64,000 nucleotides of DNA, taken from the NCBI GenBank assembly GCA_946406115.1, contig OX291551.1, forward strand, positions 3,472,001-3,536,000, read 5' to 3'. Shown in pieces: positions 38,501-50,500 of the stretch (position 1 is the stretch's first letter; each line of letters begins with the position of its first letter). Made by a program: the position numbers and the translations under genes. The stretch comes from Apoda limacodes. Its lineage: Eukaryota > Arthropoda > Insecta > Lepidoptera > Limacodidae. The notes beneath the pieces are model-generated. The model had not been told where the DNA came from. It worked only from the letters and a program-made list of their open reading frames with translations, and did not search any database.

Positions 38501-41500
38501 GAAATTCCATACTTTTTGTCTATCGAATCTCTTAAAAAGAGTACGTTCTACTTGGTTAGAGCTATAGCGATCGCATCCCCAGCTACTTGAGCTCACTTTC
38601 TAACTTCAATTAATAAATTGTTGCCTTGTATGATATTAATTTGTAAACATGAAATGAATAGTTGATATTTAAGGGTTTGAAAATACGGCTACATAGATCC
38701 TTTAGATCTTTAGATTATACCTACACTTACGCAATACTGTAATGTAATATGGAATATAAAATGAACTTTTTATTAAATTAAGTGAACGGTTGCATATAAA
38801 ACTTTCATCTAAACTAAGTCCAAACAGCGGAGTCAACATCGCACTTCCGAGTTTACCTATGCGTGAGAAAGAGATAATACTATTCCGTCGCTTTAAAAAT
38901 ATGTGTCTGTTGTCTTTGACGTTACTTTACACCTAGTTCATATTTTTAAATTGCTATAATATATATCACGGGGGTTAAATCACTTGATTGAGATTCAAAG
39001 ATAACAAAATAAATACTAACATCCTCGAACTCATCTGGCTTAAACAAGTTTGTTACTTCACCGCTGCTAAGCAGATTGTTCACGATCTCAGTGAACGTCT
39101 CCTCGACGATCTGCGTATCGCTGAATATGAACGTAGTCTTTTTGCTGTCGACGCCGCACGCCGTGTACAGGAGCTAGTATAAGCAATACTTACGTTTATT
39201 TATTCGTATAAATTTAAGTTCGTAATTAACCACGTTTTGGAACTTTTTTTTCGATGGTTCAAATTCCCAGACTTTCTAGTTATGTAGAAAGTAACCACCT
39301 TTAATACGAGTTGTAGTGTTATTCGTACTGTACTGTACATGCTCCTAAATGTCAATGAAACTTCTAACGAAAATTAATGTTGCTTAATAACAATACAATT
39401 TAGAGGACTGAAATAAGAAGCAGGAATAATAAAAAAAGTTTTCTGCCTGATAGCTTCTTATTCCAGTCCAAGAGCCCCAAAAATAACACAACACGAAATA
39501 ATTTGCTTCGCGCAATATTAAATGCAAACTATATATGTACCAACTTTGTCTAGTATCTAGTTTGCGACCAATTTTAGTTTCATCAAAATATATCATTTCC
39601 GCTATCCACTTCCATCAGCCTTATTTAGTATCGTAACATAGGCGCATAGCATAAACCTTAATAAAAGATATTCATTTTTCACGAACGGATTCAAAAATCA
39701 TTTTAAACTTGGTTTGGTGAACTACTATGTAAATAAACTTATACTATTTCCTTTGTTCTACGACTTACCTTTAAGTCCTCCCTAAATTCTTTAACTCCAT
39801 ACGTCTTGGTGACGATCACTTGAAAAGAGTTACATTCACATATATATGACGCCACACGTGTTAAGCTCTGCCTCCCGGAACCACCTGCAACAAGCTTCTG
39901 TTATATTGTTCCTCGCAGGATCGAAGTTGTATATCGGGATGAACAGACCCCTAAAGGTTACTTTACGTTAGGTCAAAAAACGCAGTCAAATTCTTAAAAT
40001 CGTAATATCTTTGTGTTTAGATAATAGGTTCGTTAAAATTGGTCAAATGTATTGATTTGAAACTTCCGTCTTCATAGGCTAACGGCTAATTTATTGTTTT
40101 TGGTATAAGGAATTCATAAAATATCTCAAGCTGTTCCAAGAAAAAATGTGCCTGAATTCAAACATCAAGCATTTCCTCAAGCAAATAACGAGCGGCGAAT
40201 TTATCTAGCACATAGCCTTATCATATAGCCACTCTCCGACGCTCTAACTCTACTCGCCCACCCCTCTGTGACGATTCTGTAACCGCTCGCAAAAGAAACT
40301 ATACCATTTGTTTTAGTAGTGTTAGAAGCCAAGAATCACTCGGTTTGGAAAGGCACAGGGTACGTAATTGATCTACCTACGAGATAACATATTTACCGAT
40401 ACCGACGCAGAGCATATGACCTCGCGGCTGGGACACCACGCGCACGATCCGGCAGATGTGCTCAATAGCGTCCTTGAACAACACCAGGTCCATTTTCACA
40501 ACGCCCGGGCAGCTGTTGTATTCTTCCATTTGATTTATTATATACCTTTAAACATTAATCTTTGATAAATAACAATGATTGTGGCAACAGCTCCCACGAA
40601 ATAATAATATTACCTACGTATATAGTCCACCGAGGCGAGGAGAAAGTGACACCATGGCATTTTGTGTGTGTGATACATAGTGTTTTAAACTACATCTGCT
40701 AAAAGTTATATTTATCTCGCAAAATGTAAGAAAAATAAAGTACCAAGCGGCGGGAGAAAAGTATGCACTTTTCACACCCAACAAAACACCCATTCTAAAC
40801 ACAAATGTTCATCACATTAATGTTTGTCCTGTGCAAGAATCGGCCCCAAGCCCCTAAGTTCAGCAGGCAAGTAATTAACACACTGAGCCACAGAGCCGCC
40901 AAAATAATTATATATACAAGTCATGTTTATATTTAAACACAGTGCATTAAAAAACATTACTTAAGAAATTAATACCAAACGGCAACCTATTAAATTCAAC
41001 AACCCAAAGGGCAACAAAGCTGCAATTACTTTCGAAGTGCATCCGGATCGTTCATGTCGTCGTAAACTTCATATGGATTCAGAAAGTGTCCAAATACTGG
41101 GGGACTCTTGCTCGGACAGAGTGCGTGGAAGGTCAGCTCGAAGTGTTTGCCCAACATCTCTCCCATTTGGTTCATGAACCAATCGCGGTCTCTGAAATTG
41201 TTTGGCTAATTAGGAATAAAGTGCCGAAATAGTCGACACAGCAAATGTAAATATAATAGGAATAAAAATGATAATGAAAGAAGACCCATAAAACGGTGTC
41301 CAAAGGAATTTGTTTTAACTACAAATCAAATTCAGTCGTGGCGTAAACTAATCGAAGTATAAAATCACAAAAAACCTACTTATCTTCAGTAAGGCGATCA
41401 CAAAATACTCTGAAGCATTCATGTATCCACAAACGAAGGAATCTTGGTTTCGTGTTCTGGTAATCCTTGTTGCTTCTTAGTAAACCCTGAACCATAACAC

Positions 41501-44500
41501 AGATTATATAATACCATAATAATTAAATACCATAAAATATTTCATAGGTAAAGCTACATTACTTTCCCCGTTACACTAATTTTTAAATTTATTTATACTG
41601 TTGATAAATATAAATTAGTCCAATTAACAATAAGATATATGTAGCTTAGATGCAAGCTTGCCGAAAGCAATATAAATGTAATAAATAGATTGTTAGAAAC
41701 AAGAAACGAGTATGTAATATGAAACCGGGACAAACCTGGAAAATCTTCGAAATATCTCTTAAGTTAAAGAGATAGTGCATCTTACTAGGAGTCGGCAGAA
41801 GTTTTGCGACGATGTTCTCGAACATATCTATCGTTGCTGTTAACACTATTTTACCTAGAACGAACAAAACTTAAATCAACTACTATTAAATGAACACAAC
41901 TTTATGTAAGGTAGCAAGTCGGTGGTGGCCGAGGGGTTTAAATTTCACTTCACATCCCAAGTGGCGGAGGTTCGAACCCCCGGGTCGGCGTGTACCAGTG
42001 AGTCTTTTCTTAATTTCTCAAGTACACTGATTTATTTATTAACACCACTGGCTTTTCGGTGGAGAAAAACATCGTGAGGAAACCTGCATACGTCAAGAAA
42101 AAAAAAATTACGTATGTGAAGTCCACAATCCGCACTGGGCTCGCGTGTGGACTATAGCCCAAATCACCCTCGCTCGAGTGTAGGCCATGCCCCAGCAGTG
42201 GGGACGTATAAAGGCTGACAAGCAAGTAGCAAGATTCTCGAAAGACAGTGCTTGCGTTGGTTTCTTTAGTTGGGCATTTTTCACAGTATTTGTGGGCAAC
42301 AGAAAGCCTTCATACAAATGTAAATCTTCTTACAAACTGAAAGAGTAATTGGAAATACATTTATATAATAAATTGTACGTATGTCCTGTCACTATTAAAT
42401 TAAAGCACACATATGTATGATAGTTTGCGTTGCGAGTAAAAATAAACTTATTTGCTACTATTCTCAAATTGAAATACTTTACTGTGAATGACAGTCGTAG
42501 TGTAATGGCGACCTCAGAAGGTAACGTACAACGACGCATCATCTTTAATATCGTTATCATAATACTGTGCTAATAAGCAAAACCTGTCTGTAACTCCTTT
42601 CTTTCGTAGCGAAGCATTTAATTGACTCGAATTTAACCACAGAGATAGCGAGAGTTTCAACCAAAATATTTTTTTCTGCTAGTGATATTGCGGGCACTAT
42701 TTTTTCACGCCGCAATAAATCAATGGAGTGAGGTTGATGTTGAGAGTATTTTGCAATTTATCTAACGCTTTTGATTGTCTTCAACGTTATACTTCAATGT
42801 CAGAAAGCTACATCACCACGGTAAAGCTCCCGAACTTTTGATCTTTTGCACGTGTTCAGAAAATAGACATTGACAGTGAATAATCTCCGGAATCAGCAGT
42901 CATTACGGAAGTGGATAAAATCAAGTGACCAGTGGGAGAAAAAGATTAACTAAGAAACTTAACGTCTGTCTTTTTTAGTTCTAGATTTTATAGGGGCCGA
43001 TGTCAAGCAATGATCAAAATATATCTACAAGTTTACCGACAGTCTTAGTCTCTTCGTCGAAATCCTGTAAATGTTGTCCGAGCATGGTGCCAAAAATCTT
43101 AATGAGTTGCTGATAAGTGGGCGGTGTCAGGAAGAACGGATGGAAACAAGACAGCAGCCGCGGAGGCAGCATAGACCGAGCGCCGCCCGGGGGACCGGCC
43201 GCTGCACATAGTACCATGCCCTGTCGGAAAAATAAAGAAATAAACACCATTACATTTAATGGTAGAGGCAATTGTACCACAAAATTCTCTACTCTAGTAG
43301 CTTGGTAAAAATAGTAATGAAACTGAAATAAAATAGATATAAGAATAATCTAAAATTAGGTGAATAGCACATGAACTGATAAACGTACGGAATGACAAGC
43401 GGACCCTTAGGCAATTCTATTTGTAAGTGTAACCCTAAATAAATAAAGATAATGTTAATCGCCTTGACGTTCTTCCTCCACTGCTTGGCGCGATCGAACC
43501 AGTATCCGTAGTCGTGCCAGAGTCTCATCAGCTCGAGCGGCGGCTGTGACCCGTACTCGTCTTTCACCGGCATATTGATGTCGTCCATGAAAGCAATCAT
43601 CTTCTTACCTGAATAACAAAACAAAACGCCTTAAATTCTTGAAAAGAAACTAAAGGTGCAAGCAGGTTTCCCTTAGGTTTACAGTATGGGGTTCGCCAAG
43701 GGAGTCATTTACAAGGGTCGGCAATGCGCTATTCATTATTCTAGTGCGCTTGCAACACTACAGGGTAGAGTACGGTGACCACTTAACATTAGGCGGGCTA
43801 TGAGCTTGTTTGCCAGAAGGTTTTCTGTAATATGCTGTCCTTTTTGAAAAAAAAATTATTTCATTCATACAGTCGGCCATCGAAGGCGTCTAGACGAAGC
43901 AATCGTGAGGTTCAGTGCACGGCGAGACGGGGGGCAAGCGCTCCCGATTAGCCTATATCTTCATATATGGCCATTAAGGAACTGTCCTGCCAGTCAGAAG
44001 TCAAATTTGGTCGCGGCGGCGCCGTGAATGTCTAGACGTTATCGGATTTTTATCAAAGGTAATTGTCGACTGTATGAATGAAATAAATGTTTAGGCTGTG
44101 ATAAAACTGTAGGGATAAAGGAAAAAAAAGGGTGCTGGCAATAATATTAGAGTTCGGAACCCATTGTATAAAACCTGGACGGTTAGGTGTTTTTAGGCAT
44201 AATGACCAATTAGGTTATAAACAATCTAATAATTATTATAAACTAAATTACAGCATACCTCCAGCAGGAACGTAGTTGCCCTTAGTCCTTTTCTCGAGCC
44301 TAGCTTCGATGATATCCTGAACGTTAGCGGCCGTCGTCTGAGCAGACATGTTTATAACTTGAGTGCTGTATCTATGCACAGTAAAAATAACCAAGCGTTA
44401 AGAGGAGCCATTTCCCATACAACGTAGTCCACCTCTAATTTTAAATCGAAATAGATATTTCTTTTTATCTAGGCTAGGTTATTTTTGTGACTAGTTTTTC

Positions 44501-47500
44501 ATTAAACATGAAAATTATAACTTATAAATATACTATAATTAAATTAAATATAATATGATTAAATTAAATTATAAGCATCGAAAGTATATTAATCTATACT
44601 AATATTTTAGAGGGAAGTCCACTGTTTACTCGTGGGTTTCACTTTAGAATTTTCTTTCCCCATCTTTAATCGTTAAATTAAAAATACACTTGGTTTATAA
44701 CAACATACTTGTAGCCGTCCAGTTGAGCCAGCGTGCCCTGTATGAGGTAAGTTTTGCCGGTCCCAGTTGGTCCGCCGATTAGCACTCCATACCCGGCTTT
44801 CAACATTTCTAAGGCAACCTGCTCTACCCGGATAAACTCTACCGTGGGCACAAGGATTGTGTGGAAGCCCGCACTGAAAAGTATCGTAAAAAATTACAAA
44901 AACAGGAAGTTGATAACTGTTGTTGGGTCTGCAAGGTTTATGTAGCGTTTTGTTATTCCATACTCTTAGACGTACATATGTCATTAGATAAATATACAAC
45001 ACAGTTTTTACTTAGGATTATATTTCCAACTGTCCGGTAACTTGTCCTCCCAAGGTTTAAACTGCCTCAGTCGTTCGTCCACGTAGTAATCGTACACCGT
45101 GTCCTTGAGAGGAAATATCCCTTCGTGCTCGCGTATCCAATTGTCCACTTTCCGACGTGGCTCGTCTTCCAAAGTCGACAGCACTGACCAAATCATTCTG
45201 TATAACAAATAGAATTAGCAATAAAAAAAATTATGCGAAATTAAGAAAAAAAAAATTAGGGTTTGTGATTTTTTTGTTTTTATTCGTCCTTCCTACTTTG
45301 CAAAGAAAAACTAAAATGCGAATGGAGCATTTGCCAATATGCCATTGCAAAATTTCGGCACTTTTTCAACCCATTTTGAAGTTTAGCGTTCGATAATTTC
45401 ATAACTATTTATGTTTGTGCTACATCCTCCCGCCACTTAACAAAATCGTCTATATTTCACTAAATTTTACTGTATTATCATCATCTTATAGTAAATAATC
45501 ATCATATTTACCTACAAAAACGATGCGGGGTCATTTCACCCACTATGTATTTACCGAGTTGAACAATATCCAATTAAAGGTATGTCATAATATTTTTAAA
45601 ATGATACGGATAATGTGTACGAAAAACAGTGTGGTATCATCAGAAGTGTTTTGGAACAGCATATCTTGAAACGAACCTGAACAGATAAGTCGACAAGCAC
45701 GGCTACGGCACAATATTTTAAGGCAAATTTCAGAAAAGTCTTTTTCTACTGTCTGCAATAAAAAGATCCAAAGTTCCATACATAAATTGCATTTCGTACT
45801 CGATGTGGTCAGTTATATTTTTAGCTGCCTGGAAAGTGTTGTTACAATAATGTTTAAATGTTCATCCCGATTTTCCTATGCAATAAAAAACTAATTTTTA
45901 AATCAACTGCTCATTGCATATATTAAACAAAATGCTCTTACGACGGGGGGTCACTTGATCGTTTATTTTGTTTATTCCGTCTTTCTAGTGTTAAACCTCG
46001 TTAATTGACTTGGAAAATGATTACTGATTTACAATCGATATACTTCACCTAAAGAGATGATGTTCAAGGGATTATAAGTACTAACGCGAAAAGAAACCGC
46101 ATCTTAGAGAAGTGCTCGTTGTCCTCCTCATCTCCGGTAGGCGGTGCCGGCGTTGGCCACAGCCCCAGCAGCCTGCACATGCAGCGCACGCCCGTCAGCT
46201 CCTGGCCGCGGACTGAAGGACCCTCTGTCAGTAAGAGCCGCTTCATCTCCAATATCGGAGTAAGGATGTTTTGAAAATGTCGCCGGAGCTGTGGAACATT
46301 TGGGAATTGACAAGATAATAAGTAATTTATTCTTTTTTTACTCTCGCATTTGAAGGTGTGACTAATATTTTTCATACATTCTATAAGTTTACATTTGTTA
46401 TCTTTGCTTTTTGATACTATATAAAAGACCAAAAAAGGTGAACTTAATGCATTTTCTACCAGTTGACCTACAACTATACAAACTAATAATGTTTTTACAA
46501 CTCGGGCGAGTTAGCATGACACCTGGCCGCGTGAAGTTTATTCAAAGAGTGTGCAAAAGTAGTTCCCATAAACTTGTTTAACACTTTGTAGTTTACTAAT
46601 AAAACAATCATCGAAATCTTTTACGAAAAAAAAAAACTAATATTATATAGTTACTGCAATTTTTTTGCACACGTAGAGTGTTTTGAATTAAATATACTTC
46701 ACGCAGTTTTAAAAATAAACATTACTAACCATATCCCTATACTCCATATCATCAACAGTTTCAAGCCATGAATTGACAAATGGCCACCAGCCCCAATCCT
46801 TGTAGTCATTGTACACCATTCCATTCCTAGACACCGTAGCTGGAGATGCTACTGCCAAGTCCAGGGTCTCAATAAGCAGAGAAACCTGGTGGAATAATAC
46901 ATAATATATCTATCACACAAAAATCAATGTTTGTTTGTTTGTTGCGCTGCATACCTTTTAGCCGATTGCGATAAAACTTTGTCAATTCATTTGATACACT
47001 TGCGCCAATGTTAAAAGCATAGTACAGGTAACTTACAGTAGGTGGCGTGTGTCGTACCGGCATAATATATATACAATTCTTCTGTACGTGTGTACGTCAC
47101 TAAACTCCTCCTAAGGGGCCGTCCATTAATCACGTGATGTTTTTTGTAGCATTTTAACCCCCCCTCCCCTTGGTGATACGTGGTGAGGTTTAAGACTACA
47201 AAAAATCACGTGTATTTTTTAGTACCTACAAAAAGTTTTAAAAATTTTCGAATTTTGACGAAAAAATAAATACACGTAATATCTTACCACACCTCCCCCC
47301 CCCCCCCTTCGGGCCTCACGTGATTAATGGACGGCCCCTAAACAGCTGCACTTTGTGTGTATTTGAGTGGGTCCCTGAATGGTTTAGATTTACAATTGTT
47401 CACGGTAGGTGGGTCGAGTTATTAATATATTTGTTTTTATGTAGCAAAATAACTCATATTTACAATATATGTTGGTTTAATGACGAAAAAGTTATATATC

Positions 47501-50500
47501 GAGAGGCGCTGCGGTCCAGTTATTAAAAAGATATATAATAGTTTTGTATGGAATGTGCACACGCCGGGTAAGGTGTCCTAATTACTACAACCATATTACA
47601 ATAGGTAGAGCGTGTCATTTTGACAAATTAGAATTTAAAAAAATCAAATTAAGCGCGAAGGGTCGGAATAGGGGAATAGTAGGGATGGTGATGGTGATAA
47701 AGGTGAGAGATGGATGGGAGGTAAGAAAAGTGGTAGAGTTTATAAACAATTTTGAAAGTGTACGCCATCGCGAAATAAAGTTCGCCGGGACAACAAGATA
47801 ATTACATTATGTTCTATTAAGTGCCAAACTTAGTGTTGGGTATGGTCAAATACGATACAAGACTATACATGTCATTAGATTAGAAACCTCCGACCTTTTA
47901 GCTATATTAATCTGAAGGAGTCAGTATTTGTTCGTGCGTATTAACATTAATATATTTTTCATCATTACTCCCTTGGGCTTTTCTCTCTTTAGTATGCTCT
48001 CTGTAGTATGTATAAAAGCACCATCTGTGGTTCAATATATGAACTACGCGCCTAGCGAGAAATTACAAGTTTTAACTTATTTAAATGGCTGGGTGTGTGA
48101 AAAAACCATGGGAGTAGCATTTATAACGAAATTAAAAGAAAAACAATCATAGCTAAGTAGGCTTAACAAATAATTGAGTGATAGTCTTGAAAAATGTAGT
48201 CTGTTGTACAAATTCCATTAAAAGGTACTTAAATGAAGTTGGTACTTATGTAAAACAGGTATTAAATATGTGTTTATAAACCATGTCACATTGTAGAATA
48301 ACTAAAATTATATCATTCTAAATACTAATACATACTTACTAAATTAATTACAATATTTACGTTCAGATTCGGGCAGTACAAAGTACAAACTAGTTGCTCT
48401 ATCATAAAAAGAGTAACACATTGTATATGCAGTTATCATGATGTGTGTGAGCTCTATAGTATAACAACAAAAATAATAAAAACCTGCCAAATGTAAGAGA
48501 AGCCCAAGCCATTTACTATCTTAAATCACCGTTACAGCGCCATCTAGCTGTTATTAAACGAAACAGTAACAAATTTGTTTGTTAGAAACGATATTCAAAA
48601 TTAAGCAACGTCGGGCTTAGTCAGTAATTGGATGGGTGACCGATTAACATCGTACTTTGTGTTTTAGTTTGAGTTTGTAAATTACGTAGGAACCCTCGGT
48701 GCGTTATTTTTGTGTATAATTGTAAACACAATGGAAAGCATACTTGAGCCGGCATCGAGATCCGCTCGCTGTTAACGAGCGTCAACAGCTTATTGTCATC
48801 CATCACAGAGTTAAGGTTCTCTATCCATAAAGCGTCTACGGGACCGTCAAAGATTATCCACTTCATATCAGGAGATTCATCTATAAAAATGTTCTCCATT
48901 ATGTCCTTACAATTATTTTCCTTCATTTTTTCTAAAATTAGTCATCGACACCAAAAAATATAGTAAGGCAGCCCACAAACCTTGGCAAACAGTCCTCATA
49001 ATTGAAGACAGCACCCCATCTTTCCATTCCCCTGTTGCTAGGTTATATTCGCCATACAACTCTCCCATGGTCAAAGCCTTGGGGTTTATGGGGTAAACCT
49101 GGACGTTTTCAAACCCTGGGACCTTCTCCTGGTGCAATCGGGTTAGGGTTGCAGCTAGCATTTTCCAAGATACGGTCTTGGCCGTGTTAGTGTTGCCCAG
49201 AAGAATGCTGGAGTGACGTGAGTTCTGAAACATTTGTTACAGGTAAGCTTCTCAGTGTCTTACCTTGATATCATAAATCCTTACCTCGGTATAACTAGTC
49301 CCTATACTAATCTTAATGTCTAAAGAACTTACCTTGATGCACTTACTCCTTTTTAACATCACAAGTACCTAGTTTGGTATTACAACACCGTATTGGTTGG
49401 TATTACCTTGGTGTTGTACGTATGTACTCTGGTTCCCTAAGTCTTTATCTTGATACCACAAGTGTTTAACTTGGTATAACATGTACTTACCTTAGTGTTT
49501 AAAGGCCTTACCTTGGTTTCCTAAATCCTTACCTTGATAGTCCGTATTTACTTTGGTGTCTAAATTTATACCTTGGTTCCTTGAGTCCTAACCTTAATGT
49601 CCAAAGTCCTTACCTTAACGTCACAAGTTCTTACCTTAGTCTCATAAGTTTGTATAACTTTCAGTAGTGCCGCCTTCACGGGTTGCAGTCCAGCTATCTT
49701 CATCTCTGCAGTAATGGCAGTCTCCAACAAATCGTAGTCCAGGGTCGGGATAGTCACATCCGGGAAGATATCCTGCATGATTCCGTCAAACAGAGGGACG
49801 TCCTTAGCCGTGAGACGAGCCACGTTCATGTCTCGCATCGCTAGGATAACCATCTATGAAAAAACCGTCGTATTAATCACGTCAATATTTGTTAAAGATG
49901 CATTATAGGACAACACGCAGCTAAAATCATTGGCCGTATTTTGTAAAATATCGCACAACGGGACAGGATACTGCAGTTTTATAGTAGTTTTTTTATTAAA
50001 TTACTTAAAACTGTCATAAAAAACATTACGATACAAATAATGTGACACATGGTTAGAAAAAGTAAAAATCACGATTAATAAATTGTTATCAACATTGACT
50101 TTTCAAACAAAGCTATCTATTTATATTTCATTGTATCTTTGAAAAAGTTTACAAACGCAGTTTAAACCAAATAGTATTCAGTTGATTTCATACAGACCTC
50201 TTGTTCAGGCAGATGAGGATAAGCTCGCCTCTTGACTCCAGCGTAACGCAGGAGCGCTACCATGGACCGTAATCCGAAGTCATAGTGATCCTGTTTAGAC
50301 AGCTGTTGCATTGCTAACTGATATAAAGTGAACACCTACAAAAATATTATTCATTTTAAGTATAATAATTGCTATAGATTCTCAGTTTCCCTCATTATCA
50401 TATCGCTTAAATTCTAACACCGCGGAAGTCAAAAATTTGCTAGTTTGTGTTAAGCACATCATTCGATAGAGATTTGTAAGACGCACTGTTTAACCAATCA

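Noticed and set aside
41940..42010. A tRNA gene
   Set aside because: A and B boxes are present but no acceptor stem or anticodon arm closes, and SINE body sequence follows.
48580..48660. A 5S rRNA gene
   Set aside because: Only the internal promoter region matches, the ends do not pair, and the same unit occurs elsewhere in the window with shared non-5S flanks.
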